64,000 nt of DNA, taken from Streptococcus gordonii (GTDB lineage Bacteria > Bacillota > Bacilli > Lactobacillales > Streptococcaceae). The position numbers and the translations under genes are program-made. The notes beneath the pieces were generated by a model. It searched no databases. It saw only the letters and a program-made list of their open reading frames with translations, and was not told the DNA's origin. This document shows, piece by piece, positions 46,148-55,384 of the stretch; within the stretch, counting starts at the first letter, position 1, and each line of letters opens with the position of its first letter. Location: assembly GCF_001553855.1 (NCBI RefSeq), contig NZ_LQWV01000023.1, positions 93,566 through 157,565 of the forward strand. Direction: 5' to 3'.

Positions 46148-46620
46148 TAGCGAATATCAGGGTTCTGAATGAAGGCAATTTCGATTATCTTTGTGAGTTA
46201 GATATTATGAAGTATAGTCAAGAGCAGATTGTTGCAAGATTGAAAGAATTGGGAATTGATAAAGGGAATTTCTTTGTATGTGGCATTACTGATTGGGAAG
46301 TTGATAAGATCATGTCGCTGGACGAGGTTTACTTGCTGAAAAAAGCAGTCCTTGATTTGTATGATGGTGATGATTATGTTGTGAGATTTCAGTTACAGCG
46401 ATATGTTCCTATCAAAAAGATTATTTCAACCTATTATCAATTTTGTTCTAAAGATGAAGTAGCAACTGTGATTCAACTTTCAAAGAATTTAGATATTGGT
46501 CTTTTGATAAATTATTTTTTTAAATGTGGCAATTGGGTGACAGCGTTTCAAGGTTTTGTTGAGCAAGGCGAAGTGCTGAATACTCCAAAAGGATTTTATA
46601 GAAAGGTTTCTTTTGAATGA
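46144..46620 (+). CDS. Divergent ArdA-related protein
   Basis: A 158-residue protein with a diverged ArdA-like plan: an N-terminal beta-rich part, GNFFVCGITDWEVDKIMSLD (matching the ITDyE-sIeeLN segment of ArdA) and a helical C-terminus. It overlaps both neighbours by four bases. The target could be restriction, CRISPR or another defence. Sequence alone does not tell. Confidence 0.55.
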   Translation: MIANIRVLNEGNFDYLCELDIMKYSQEQIVARLKELGIDKGNFFVCGITDWEVDKIMSLDEVYLLKKAVLDLYDGDDYVVRFQLQRYVPIKKIISTYYQFCSKDEVATVIQLSKNLDIGLLINYFFKCGNWVTAFQGFVEQGEVLNTPKGFYRKVSFE

Positions 46621-47549
46621 GAAATATGTTTTTAAAGAAGCCACGCAAAGACAAACAACTGACAGTTAAGAAGATTAGTCAGAAAAAATCGAATATGATT
46701 TTCATGATTAGCTTGGTTGGTTTCGTCTTGTTTTGTGGTTTAACCATGTTTGTTTCAATAGCAACTACTGCGAAGATGAAAGCAAGGCTTTCTGAAGCAC
46801 CTGTGGTGGAAGCTAAAAAAGAAACAGATCGTACCTTAGAACAGTTCCTAGATGGATATGTAAGTAGATACTTTACATATAATTCACAAAGTGGCTCTGC
46901 TGATGAAGATGTCGCAAAGTTGAATGATTATTATGGTGGTGTTCCTGATGTAAAGAATCAAGGTCAGACGAAGCAGGAAATGAATATTGTTAGCGCTAGA
47001 ATGTTGAGTGCTAAAGATGGTGTCGCTGTTTATCGTGTGATCTATGATACGAAGAAAGATGATAAGAATCAACGTGTAGGAATTGAATTTACGATTCCAT
47101 ACGGTGTGAAAGATGGCAAGTATTATGTAAGTGGTTTGCCTTGGTTCTCTCCTGTGAGCGATTTTAAAGCTGAAGGGGTGGATAAAGAGAATCATGTATC
47201 GCTGGTAGCGAATGATGAAATGGAAGAGGGCAAGCGCAAGAAGTTGGTATCATTTTTGGAATTGTTCTTTAAGAATTACACTACCAGTCAAGCAAACTTA
47301 GATTTGATTTCTAATGGAATTAAGTCTATTGGTGGTGCAACGTTTAAGAGTTTAGATTATACCTACTTTAAAGAGAAAGATGGGAAAATCTATGCTTATT
47401 CGCAAATTACTCTTGATGTTGCAGGTACAACTCATAGTGAAAACTTTAGCTTTGAGTTAAGAAAAGATAAAGATAGCTATTTTGTAGAAAAAATGGATCA
47501 TACGATCCCAGCAGATTTCAATAAAAAAGATGATGATAAAGGAGAATAA
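46617..47549 (+). CDS. TcpC-family conjugation channel protein (VirB8-like)
   Basis: A 310-residue bitopic protein equivalent to Tn916 Orf13 and ICEBs1 ConB. One N-terminal membrane helix (MIFMISLVGFVLFCGLTMFV) is followed by two NTF2-like extracellular domains (about residues 75-190 and 200-300), as in TcpC and VirB8. It scaffolds the channel at the cell envelope. It overlaps the ArdA-related gene by four bases and precedes tcpD by five. Confidence 0.88.
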   Translation: MRNMFLKKPRKDKQLTVKKISQKKSNMIFMISLVGFVLFCGLTMFVSIATTAKMKARLSEAPVVEAKKETDRTLEQFLDGYVSRYFTYNSQSGSADEDVAKLNDYYGGVPDVKNQGQTKQEMNIVSARMLSAKDGVAVYRVIYDTKKDDKNQRVGIEFTIPYGVKDGKYYVSGLPWFSPVSDFKAEGVDKENHVSLVANDEMEEGKRKKLVSFLELFFKNYTTSQANLDLISNGIKSIGGATFKSLDYTYFKEKDGKIYAYSQITLDVAGTTHSENFSFELRKDKDSYFVEKMDHTIPADFNKKDDDKGE

Positions 47550-47554
47550 AAAAA

Positions 47555-47773
47555 ATGGCATTATTTCAATTTTTAGTAGCAAAACTTGGTATTCCAGCAG
47601 TAGCATTTTTCGCTGGTACGAAGGCTCTTAAAGCGTGGAAGGATCAAAAAGTTGGAACGATTGTAGGAACAATTCTGATTGCTGGATTCATTATTTATTT
47701 TATGGATAACCCTGAATCAGTCTTGCGTGCAACGAATACTATTTGGTCTAAAGTGCTTGAAGTATTCAAGTAG
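47555..47773 (+). CDS. TcpD/ConC-like small membrane protein
   Basis: A 72-residue protein with two hydrophobic stretches (LVAKLGIPAVAFFAGTKALK, and VGTIVGTILIAGFIIYFMD). Its place between tcpC and tcpE matches TcpD of pCW3 and YddC/ConC of ICEBs1, a small channel component. Sequence similarity at this size is weak, so the call leans on gene order. Confidence 0.72.
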   Translation: MALFQFLVAKLGIPAVAFFAGTKALKAWKDQKVGTIVGTILIAGFIIYFMDNPESVLRATNTIWSKVLEVFK

Positions 47774-47782
47774 GTCAACTTT

Positions 47783-48175
47783 ATGAAGCGTGAAGATAAA
47801 AAGCTGTATGTCTATACTACTGCATTTAGACAGCCTATATGGGTACATAAGATCAATGAAGATTTTAGTTTGCCTTTTGCTCTCAAAATGTCAACTATTA
47901 TCTATGCTCTAGTAAGTTTCGCTTTATCGTGGTTCTTGCTAGGGTATGTACCTTTTTTGGATTGGGGTTTTCGATTCATGGGTTCATTGTTCATTGGCTG
48001 GTGGTGTGGAAATTTACTAGCTGAAAATAAAATTGATGGAAAAACATTGTTTCGTTTCTTAGTTGATTATTTTAAATTTTGGATAGAATATGACAGTAAG
48101 AGAAGTTCAATGTATTTATGTAAAGGTAAAAAATATGAGAAAGTGAGAAGAATCTACCGTGGAATTAACGAATAA
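47783..48175 (+). CDS. TcpE-family conjugation protein (ConD/Orf17-like)
   Basis: A 130-residue protein with two membrane helices in the first half (STIIYALVSFALSWFLLGYV and the segment around FMGSLFIGWWCGNLLAE) and a basic cytoplasmic tail. The opening YVYTTAFRQPIWVHKINED is typical of TcpE. It partners the VirB4 ATPase, whose gene overlaps its end by 17 bases. Confidence 0.85.
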   Translation: MKREDKKLYVYTTAFRQPIWVHKINEDFSLPFALKMSTIIYALVSFALSWFLLGYVPFLDWGFRFMGSLFIGWWCGNLLAENKIDGKTLFRFLVDYFKFWIEYDSKRSSMYLCKGKKYEKVRRIYRGINE

Positions 48176-50666
48176 TATTTGGGCGATAGATGATAGCTTG
48201 ATTCTCTTGAAAGATGGAAGTGTGCTGGCTGTATTTGAAGTTGAGCCACAAGTGATCAATACTATTGAAGATGGTGAGAAAGAAGATTCAAAAGATTTAG
48301 TATTCAATTACTTATCAAGTATTGCTGATTATAGTGATTTTGGAATTTATACTCTGAATTTTGACTTAGAATTGGCAAAGAAAATTGAGTTGCTTTCTCT
48401 CGATGTTGAGAAGGGGGTTGGCACAAGTCCATTGGCAAATTATGTGATTTCTAATATGGCTGATCGCTTAGAAGAAGAAGTTACATATTTGCTGGAATCA
48501 AAAGATTATCTAGTAGTGCCTTTGAAGTCAGTCAATGTATCTTCTGATTTTAAAGTGACGGTCAAGCAGTCTGTTGCTAACGTTAGAAAATCAGTCATGA
48601 AAATGGTTGGTTTTGAAGAATTACCGAAGGTCGATTGGTCGAAGGAATGGCAGGATCAAAAAGAATTGATTCAAACAAAATTACACGCTTTGAATATTCA
48701 AGAAGTAGTCAAAGAAGATTTGATGTTGTTGAATCGGATTCATTTCTTAAATGGCCAATACTATGATAAAGATAGTGAAATTGTTGCCCTTCAAAATTCG
48801 ATTGAGAATGTTGATGAAACAATTATTGAAATTGGATCAGGTAACGCCTTGAAGCTGGTCAATGGTGAGGAAGAAAGTTATGTAGCAACTATTCCTGTAT
48901 ATGCTTATCCAAAGAATGTTTCCTACTTGCACTTGGCAGAAGAAATTAAGAATATTGGTTTCCCTGTTAATAGTGCCTTGAAAGTGAAATTCTCAACTAA
49001 AAGTGGAATCTATTCCTTGAATACAAGGGCAAGAAATAAGCGTAAGAATCTTGGAAATACGGTGACTGAAACAGCAGAAAATGATGATGTTCAAAAGATT
49101 GAGGTTTTGGAAAGTTATCAGTTACTAGAAGATTTTCAAGAGAAGTACGATAATAAAGAGCCTATGGTTACTTTCCTTCACCTGTTACAGATTACTGGTG
49201 ATAGCATTGAAGAATTGAATGTTAAGTATGATATTTTAGCTTCAAAATTGAAAGATATGGAAGTTGAAATTGTGAAGGCTGTTGCTGATCAGGTATATCT
49301 ATTCTATAAATTCAGAATGACTGAGTTAATTGATGGGGATAGAGAAGGTTTCCTACAATATTCAAGCCTGCGTGGTCTTTGTGAGAATCTGTTCTTTACT
49401 AAGAAAAAAGTAGGTACTGATGTTGGATTTCCTATTGGTCGAATTGATAAAGAAAGTTCTTCATGGTATGGAGATTTTAAACGTGCCTTAGATAATAGCA
49501 CGAATGTTGTATTTACTAACTTGTTGCAAGCCAATAAAATTGGTGTTCATGGTAAAGAAACAAGCAATCCTCATACAGCTATTACTGGTTCAACTGGTAA
49601 CGGTAAGTCATTCTTAACAAAATTACTCTTTACTTATCATTCATTGTTAAAAGCTAAAGTTCTGTATGTTGATCCAAAAGCTGAAATGCGAACACAATAT
49701 TTATCTGTGTTAGCTGATTTGGAAGAAAAAGGTGAATTTGAAGAATTACAAGAATACATACGATCTATTCGCTTTATTACTTTGGATATGCGTAAGGAAG
49801 AAAATAAAGGTGTTCTTGATCCATTCTCATTCTTGGAAGATGAAGGTGAGTTAACGGAATTAGCAACCGTACTTGTTGCTTCTGTATTGGATAAGGACAC
49901 TTATATTAAGATTAAAGCTCACCTGTTAGATTCACTTGATAAAGTGATTGAGCGTAGAAAAGCTGGTGAAAAGGTTGGTATGTTACAAGTCTTTGATGAA
50001 TTGGAAAAATCTTCAAAAGAGGAAGTTTCAACTGCTGGATATTTACTAAAGAGAATTTCTAAAAATTCGTTGTTATCATTATGTTTCGCTGATGGTAGTC
50101 AAGAAGTTCTAAAGACTGATGATAAAACAATTATTGTTGAGATTGCTGGTCTTGATATGCCTGAAGATAATGATAAAGATGAAATGACTGAAACACAATT
50201 AAGAAGTTTGACCGTTATGTATGCTTTGACTTATTTCTGTGCGATTTTTGGTGAACGTGAGAAAGACAAGGAAACAATGTTATACCTTGATGAAGCATGG
50301 CAGATTATGTCAACTCCTGCTGGAAGGCAGGTAGTTAACCGTGTTAAACGTACTGGACGATCATTTAATAATTTCTTGGTACTTATTACTCAATCGGTCA
50401 AAGACTTGAAAACAAGTGCTGATACAACTGGTTTTGGTACAGTATTCGCTTTCCCTGAAAATACAGAAACAGAAGCAATCTTGGAACATTTGCGAGTTGA
50501 AAATGATGATTTATCAAGAGCATGGCTTGAAAATCAGACAATGGGTCAGTGTATCTATTATGATACATTTGGTCGTAAAGAACGTATAACTGTTGATGGT
50601 ACAATCTTCCCTGAATTTTTACCATTGTTTGAAACAGTTAAATCTAATTTAGTGTCAGTACAATAG
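48159..50666 (+). CDS. VirB4-like conjugation ATPase (ConE/TcpF, Orf16-like)
   Basis: The 835-residue motor of the transfer channel, equivalent to Tn916 Orf16 and ICEBs1 ConE. The Walker A is TGSTGNGKSFLTKLL near residue 475, the Walker B is TMLYLDEAWQIMSTPAGRQV, and a VKRTGRSFNNFLVLITQSVK segment follows. It begins at a GTG (48159) inside tcpE, an overlap of 17 bases. The long N-terminal region binds other channel proteins. Confidence 0.93.
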   Translation: MELTNNIWAIDDSLILLKDGSVLAVFEVEPQVINTIEDGEKEDSKDLVFNYLSSIADYSDFGIYTLNFDLELAKKIELLSLDVEKGVGTSPLANYVISNMADRLEEEVTYLLESKDYLVVPLKSVNVSSDFKVTVKQSVANVRKSVMKMVGFEELPKVDWSKEWQDQKELIQTKLHALNIQEVVKEDLMLLNRIHFLNGQYYDKDSEIVALQNSIENVDETIIEIGSGNALKLVNGEEESYVATIPVYAYPKNVSYLHLAEEIKNIGFPVNSALKVKFSTKSGIYSLNTRARNKRKNLGNTVTETAENDDVQKIEVLESYQLLEDFQEKYDNKEPMVTFLHLLQITGDSIEELNVKYDILASKLKDMEVEIVKAVADQVYLFYKFRMTELIDGDREGFLQYSSLRGLCENLFFTKKKVGTDVGFPIGRIDKESSSWYGDFKRALDNSTNVVFTNLLQANKIGVHGKETSNPHTAITGSTGNGKSFLTKLLFTYHSLLKAKVLYVDPKAEMRTQYLSVLADLEEKGEFEELQEYIRSIRFITLDMRKEENKGVLDPFSFLEDEGELTELATVLVASVLDKDTYIKIKAHLLDSLDKVIERRKAGEKVGMLQVFDELEKSSKEEVSTAGYLLKRISKNSLLSLCFADGSQEVLKTDDKTIIVEIAGLDMPEDNDKDEMTETQLRSLTVMYALTYFCAIFGEREKDKETMLYLDEAWQIMSTPAGRQVVNRVKRTGRSFNNFLVLITQSVKDLKTSADTTGFGTVFAFPENTETEAILEHLRVENDDLSRAWLENQTMGQCIYYDTFGRKERITVDGTIFPEFLPLFETVKSNLVSVQ

Positions 50667-50677
50667 AAGGGGGAAAA

Positions 50678-52771
50678 ATGAGAAGAAATATTTTAATAGG
50701 GTTTGTTTTATCTATTTTTTTCCTTCCTGTTTTAGCTGGTGCTGTTGAACCATCATTGCCGAATAGTGGTGTAAATGCGTTTAATTCTAATTCAATTTCA
50801 ACTCCATCTTCTAATTCCTCAGTCAAGCTGGATAGTGGTATTGGAACAGATTACTTACCAAAGAATAATTTTAATATTATTGAATTTGATAAGAATACGA
50901 ATAAGCCTGTCATTAAAGATCGTGATACTGAAATAGCAAAGAAGACGCTTGAACGAGCAAAGAAGGACTTAGAAGGTAAAAAAGCTATTCAAAAGAAAGA
51001 AGCAGATTCAAGAAAATTGACTTATGATAACTATAAGTCGAAGATGTCTGATCTAACAAGTAAGGTTTACTTTGATAAGAAATTCTTTGGTTTTGATTCA
51101 AACATGAATTATTTCTTTAATTCGATTGTGCAAGCTATTTTTTGGTTGTCAAAATTTATCTTTACGATCATAGCTGGAATCTATAATGCAGTAGAGGGAA
51201 TGAGTGATGTATCAACTTTATTGAATAACGTTATAGGTAACTCTAGTAAAGTATTTTCTTCTCTATTCAGTAAAGAGATAGTCTATGTTATCGGTGCAAG
51301 TATGGCTATGTATCTGTTGTACTTGTTCGCAACTGGTAACGGTAGCGTAGTTAAAGCATTAGTGAAGATGTTGTTGATCTATACAATTATTGGTCTTTAC
51401 TTTATCAAAATAAATGTAAATGATCAGAATAAGTATTTACTAACTCATTTGTATGATGGATTTAGAACGACAACGATTTCTCTTAATGGTCAGATTACAA
51501 AGACTTTGACTAATGAAAATTCTAATGCTATTGATGTCTATTTTACTGAAACAATCGTAAAATCGTATAAGTATATGAATTCTCCTTTAAAAGAAGATGG
51601 AGAATTTCAGTTATCTGAAGCAGAATTTGAAGATTTAGCTGGATATAAACAAGGTGATGGAGATTATCTTGTTGGTGGTAAGAAAATCAAGGATATTGCT
51701 AAAGACAAAGATCCTGAAAACAAAATGTTGAAAAGTGAGTGGGGCGCAAAGTTTAGCTATGCTCTTTCTTCATTGGTTGATGTAACGGTAGTAGGAATTG
51801 TTTATCTAGTCTTAGGTCTTTCAAGATTCTTCTTCTTGATGATCTATGTATTCTTGATTCTCATATTACCATTCATTCTTTTGGTTAGTCTATTTCCTTC
51901 AATGGAAGGTTTGATTCATTCGTTCAATAAAAAGGCTATTTCAATGTTGATTCTATCGTCTGTGACTTTGTTAGCTACAACTCTATTTGTATTTTTCTAT
52001 AATTCATTAACAGATTTTATTAGCTTGGCAGTAGGTCAAAATGTGCTAATTGTGATATTCGTAAAAGCTATTCTACTATTCTTGATGTTTAAGAATAAGA
52101 ATATGATCCTGTCATTGTTCTCACAAATTGGACGATTACCTGTAAATAGAATGAATGGCTTGAATCTCAATCAAGGTACTAAAAAGATTCGTGAAAGAAT
52201 GTTTGGTGCTGGTAAGAGTGGACTTTCTGCTGGTGGTCAATTTGCTAAAGGTGGTTTGAAGATGGGTAAAGACAACTTACAATCTCGCCTTAAAAGTTTA
52301 CGTTCAAACAGTTCGAAAAATGGATCGCTTGGAAAAATTGGGAATAGATATGCTTCTATGAAGCATGGTGCAAGAAGTACGGTGAATGCCTTGAAAGAAA
52401 AAGGGAATCGTGGTATGGCTTTCTTGTATCAAGCTAGAGCAAATTCATTCAAAGGTGGAATGAAAAAAGAATTGCTTAATGAAAAAGCAGATAAATTGAC
52501 TAAAAAAGCTGATTTTCAACGAGAAGTGAAAAATAGTTCTCATGCTGAAGTGAAGCGATTGAAAGAACAAAGACTGGCTAGAAAAAAAGCAGAATTTCAA
52601 TCGAAGAAGGGACAAAGAATGAATCAAGTGGATTCAGGTAAGAATCCTAAAATTAATACTCCTAAAGCAAAACGAATGAAGGGAGGAAATTCTAGTCCAA
52701 AAAAGCAGGGAAGAAAAAATAAGAAAAATCGTCCGAATGTTACGATTGATAGAAAGAGAAATAAGATTTAA
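50678..52771 (+). CDS. VirB6-like polytopic conjugation protein (ConG/Orf15-like)
   Basis: A 697-residue membrane protein in the Tn916 orf15 position. A signal-like N-terminus (NILIGFVLSIFFLPVLAGAV) is followed by an extracellular coiled region. At least six membrane helices lie between residues about 150 and 480 (SLVDVTVVGIVYLVLGLSRF, AVGQNVLIVIFVKAILLFLM). A Lys/Arg-rich cytoplasmic tail follows. This is the pattern of VirB6-like channel proteins. It overlaps the hydrolase gene by one base. Confidence 0.88.
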   Translation: MRRNILIGFVLSIFFLPVLAGAVEPSLPNSGVNAFNSNSISTPSSNSSVKLDSGIGTDYLPKNNFNIIEFDKNTNKPVIKDRDTEIAKKTLERAKKDLEGKKAIQKKEADSRKLTYDNYKSKMSDLTSKVYFDKKFFGFDSNMNYFFNSIVQAIFWLSKFIFTIIAGIYNAVEGMSDVSTLLNNVIGNSSKVFSSLFSKEIVYVIGASMAMYLLYLFATGNGSVVKALVKMLLIYTIIGLYFIKINVNDQNKYLLTHLYDGFRTTTISLNGQITKTLTNENSNAIDVYFTETIVKSYKYMNSPLKEDGEFQLSEAEFEDLAGYKQGDGDYLVGGKKIKDIAKDKDPENKMLKSEWGAKFSYALSSLVDVTVVGIVYLVLGLSRFFFLMIYVFLILILPFILLVSLFPSMEGLIHSFNKKAISMLILSSVTLLATTLFVFFYNSLTDFISLAVGQNVLIVIFVKAILLFLMFKNKNMILSLFSQIGRLPVNRMNGLNLNQGTKKIRERMFGAGKSGLSAGGQFAKGGLKMGKDNLQSRLKSLRSNSSKNGSLGKIGNRYASMKHGARSTVNALKEKGNRGMAFLYQARANSFKGGMKKELLNEKADKLTKKADFQREVKNSSHAEVKRLKEQRLARKKAEFQSKKGQRMNQVDSGKNPKINTPKAKRMKGGNSSPKKQGRKNKKNRPNVTIDRKRNKI

Positions 52772-53892
52772 TGAAAAATCAAATTAAGAATCAGGTAAAA
52801 AAATATGTAGTTGCCTTTCTCTTGTCGAATCTTACAACTATTCTACCTATTATCTTGATTTTGATACTTGTCATGGGTGCTGTGGTTGCTGGTAGTTCAG
52901 GATCATCAGATTCTACGATTGGAAAACGAACACGTTTAACAGCTCAAGAAGTAGCGCAAAAAGCGAATATCTCTGTTGAAAGAGCAGAAGATGTGATTAA
53001 GATTCTAAACTGGCAACTCTCTAAAGAAAAATTTACTTTAGAGGGTGCTAGTGGATCGCTTGCTAATGCTGAAAGAGAAAGTGATTTTGATCCAAAGTTG
53101 ACGAATCCGTCAGGTGGAGTTGCTGGGTACTTTCAATGGTCGGGCTGGAACGGTAACACAATCAATGGTGATAGATGGGCGAAGGCTAGTTCTCGTACTT
53201 TAGATAGTACGGTTGAATTAGAGTTAATGAGTTATGAGTTAAATCATGGCTATAAAAAAGTAAAAGACTATATGCAAAAGGCAACTGATCCTTTTGAAAG
53301 TGCAAAATATTGGTCTGAACATTATGAAGGTGTGTTGCTTTCAGACGGTCAGACAAAATTAGAGAAGCTGGAGAAGGATAGTAAGAAGTGGTACGAAGTT
53401 TTTAAGGGGACTATTGAATCTGATGGCTCGTCAGGTGGGAATGCAATAGCTGGTAGCTTAGATGTTCCTGCTGGTCAAGTTGCTATGGATATACCTAGTG
53501 GGTACTCGATAGATAAGGAAATTACAAAAGATGGCTATATTACTCAATCTTATCCTTATGGTGAATGTACTTGGTATGTATTCAATCGTGCTAAAGATTT
53601 TGGAATAAATTTTGATCCATATATGGGGAATGGTCAGGACTGGGCGCATAAGTCAGGCTATGAGGTTTCCAATACTCCTACGAAACATTCTGCTGTTAGC
53701 TTTCAGGGAAGGCAGGCAGGTGGTCACCCTACTTATGGTCATGTAGCCTTTGTCGAAGATGTAAAAGATGATGGATCAATATTGATTTCTGAATGTAACT
53801 TTGTTCAAAGTGGTCAGGGAACAGGAATTACAAACTATCGTGTATTTACTGCTGATCAGGCAAAAGAATTTTTATATGTAACTGGAAAATAA
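52771..53892 (+). CDS. Bifunctional cell-wall hydrolase: tail-lysozyme domain plus CHAP
   Basis: A 373-residue membrane-anchored hydrolase in the place of Tn916 Orf14/CwlT, which opens peptidoglycan for the mating channel. After one N-terminal helix, residues about 60-205 form a phage-tail-lysozyme-like muramidase domain (GSLANAERESDFDPKLTNPS, VAGYFQWSGW). The C-terminal CHAP amidase/endopeptidase has YPYGECTWYVFNRAKD with the catalytic Cys and GHVAFVEDVKDDGSILISEC with the catalytic His. Tn916 CwlT uses NlpC/P60 instead, so this is a domain variant. Confidence 0.9.
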   Translation: MKNQIKNQVKKYVVAFLLSNLTTILPIILILILVMGAVVAGSSGSSDSTIGKRTRLTAQEVAQKANISVERAEDVIKILNWQLSKEKFTLEGASGSLANAERESDFDPKLTNPSGGVAGYFQWSGWNGNTINGDRWAKASSRTLDSTVELELMSYELNHGYKKVKDYMQKATDPFESAKYWSEHYEGVLLSDGQTKLEKLEKDSKKWYEVFKGTIESDGSSGGNAIAGSLDVPAGQVAMDIPSGYSIDKEITKDGYITQSYPYGECTWYVFNRAKDFGINFDPYMGNGQDWAHKSGYEVSNTPTKHSAVSFQGRQAGGHPTYGHVAFVEDVKDDGSILISECNFVQSGQGTGITNYRVFTADQAKEFLYVTGK

Positions 53893-53915
53893 AATAAAGA
53901 AAAGGAAAGAAAAAT

Positions 53916-54740
53916 ATGAATAAAAAAATTGTAACGTTAGCGTGTGTAACGCTATTAAGTGGTTTTGTAGCTGGTGTAAATGCTGATGAATTATCTTTGG
54001 GTGGAAGCGTAGATTCTAAAGAAGATACTGCTGGTTTAGTTGTGGCAGAACAGCCAAAAGAAGAAAATCCTGCTGTTGTTCCTGCTGAACAAACTAAAGG
54101 TGAGAATCTTGATTTAGGTGGTAAAACTGAAAAAGAGCCTTCACAAGATAATGCAGGTGTTGTAGTAGAGCATACAACTCCATCAGAACAGCCAAAAGAG
54201 GAAAAGCCTAAAGAAGATAAGCCTTCTGAAAATCTAGGTAAGGAATCTGAAAAAGAGCCTTCAAAAGATAATACAGGTGTTGTAGTAGAGCCTACAACTC
54301 CATCTGAAAAACCAAAGGAAGATCAACCAAAAGAGGAACAGCCAAAAGCTGATACTCAGAAGGAAGCTGATCCAAAAGTTCAGGAAGATAAGAAGAAGGC
54401 TGAAGATAATGTAGGAGTGAAAGAATCTGATGATCCTAAACCATTGAATGTTACTAAAGAAGATATTCAAGAACAGCCTATCGAAACAAACACTGGTCAC
54501 AAGGTAGTTTCAACGAATCAAGGAAAAGTTGTAGTTGAAACAAGCGAAGGTGATTATGCAGAAAAAGAGCCTTATGAAGTAGGTGCTGTGAAGCAAAAAG
54601 ATGGTACTATTGCTTTGAAAGATAAAGAAGGTCAGTTAAAAGTTCTTCCGAATACTGGAACAGCTAGTACAATTTTTACTACTATTTGGGGATTTGTAGG
54701 ACTGGTTGCAACTGTGATTGGTAAACGAAAATTTAACTAG
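53916..54740 (+). CDS. LPXTG-anchored repetitive surface protein
   Basis: A 274-residue wall protein. It has a signal peptide (IVTLACVTLLSGFVAGVNAD), a Pro/Glu/Lys-rich region with repeats of the form EKEPSQDNAGVVVE and EKEPSKDNTGVVVE followed by PSEQPKEEKP-type spacers, then LPNTG, a membrane helix and KRKFN. It is acidic and probably unfolded. Located at the end of the transfer operon, it may shield or adhere. No binding domain is visible. Repeat number could vary by recombination. Confidence 0.85.
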   Translation: MNKKIVTLACVTLLSGFVAGVNADELSLGGSVDSKEDTAGLVVAEQPKEENPAVVPAEQTKGENLDLGGKTEKEPSQDNAGVVVEHTTPSEQPKEEKPKEDKPSENLGKESEKEPSKDNTGVVVEPTTPSEKPKEDQPKEEQPKADTQKEADPKVQEDKKKAEDNVGVKESDDPKPLNVTKEDIQEQPIETNTGHKVVSTNQGKVVVETSEGDYAEKEPYEVGAVKQKDGTIALKDKEGQLKVLPNTGTASTIFTTIWGFVGLVATVIGKRKFN

Positions 54741-54749
54741 AATAAACAG

Positions 54750-54779
54750 CAAGGTAGGATAATTCCTACCTTGTTTTTT
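54750..54779 (+). terminator. Terminator of the transfer operon
   Basis: CAAGGTAGGA-TAAT-TCCTACCTTG is a perfect 10-bp stem followed by six T. Confidence 0.95.
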
Positions 54780-54829
54780 CTTTTTTAGAAAAAGTGGTAT
54801 AATAAAAGAAAGTGAAAGGAGAAGGAATC

Positions 54830-55081
54830 ATGATTAAAGAGTTTGGTGTTACAAATTTAGAAGTAACAAAAGAAGATATTTCTAAAAATCCTAACAATCC
54901 AATTTTGCGTATGTATGATGATGAAGAACTGATTGGAACATTTAGTATTCTTACAGGTGAAGTTGTGGAAAATTTAGATTTAGCAGACTATGATATACGA
55001 TTTGCACAAAAACAAATTGAATTAAACCGTGATAACTACCTTGAAACGTGGAAGGACTACGTGGGGTTATTACATGCCTAA
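54830..55081 (+). CDS. Hypothetical protein, 83 residues, paired with a DUF4160-like gene
   Basis: A small acidic protein with no recognised family (EFGVTNLEVTKEDISKNPNN, SILTGEVVENLDLADYD). The ATG at 54830 follows AGGAGAAGG. A TATAAT box at 54799 gives it a separate promoter after the transfer terminator. It overlaps the next gene by eight bases, an arrangement common in toxin-antitoxin-like pairs, though no toxin motif is visible. Confidence 0.6.
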   Translation: MIKEFGVTNLEVTKEDISKNPNNPILRMYDDEELIGTFSILTGEVVENLDLADYDIRFAQKQIELNRDNYLETWKDYVGLLHA

Positions 55082-55319
55082 GTATTCTTTTTTGAAGTAT
55101 GGTATTGAAATTCGTCCGAATGAACATAACCATAAAGGTCAGATGGCTCATATTCATATTTATATTCATGGTGAAGAAGTTGGATCAATGTTTTTAAATG
55201 GTGAACTTCGAGATGGAAAATTAAAATCAAAAGATATGAAGATAGTAAGACAGTATGTTTTAGAAAATGCAGATGAACTTCAGGCATTATGGAATGAATA
55301 CCAAAATAGTGCATATTAA
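55074..55319 (+). CDS. DUF4160-like protein
   Basis: An 81-residue protein resembling DUF4160: an opening MPKYSFLKYGIEIRPNEHNH, then AHIHIYIHGEEVGSMFLNGE and an end ENADELQALWNE. DUF4160 genes often pair with a small partner on mobile elements and have been suggested to be toxin-antitoxin components. The start at 55074 lies inside the upstream gene, so the pair is translationally coupled. Function is unproven. Confidence 0.6.
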   Translation: MPKYSFLKYGIEIRPNEHNHKGQMAHIHIYIHGEEVGSMFLNGELRDGKLKSKDMKIVRQYVLENADELQALWNEYQNSAY

Positions 55320-55338
55320 GAATAATAGTAAAAAAGAG

Positions 55339-55364
55339 CAAGTCAGAAATGGCTTGTTTTTTTT
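55339..55364 (+). terminator. Terminator after the DUF4160 pair
   Basis: CAAGTC and GGCTTG pair (one G-T) around AGAAAT, followed by eight T. Confidence 0.78.
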
Positions 55365-55384
55365 GTTGTGTGAAGGAGTTTTAA

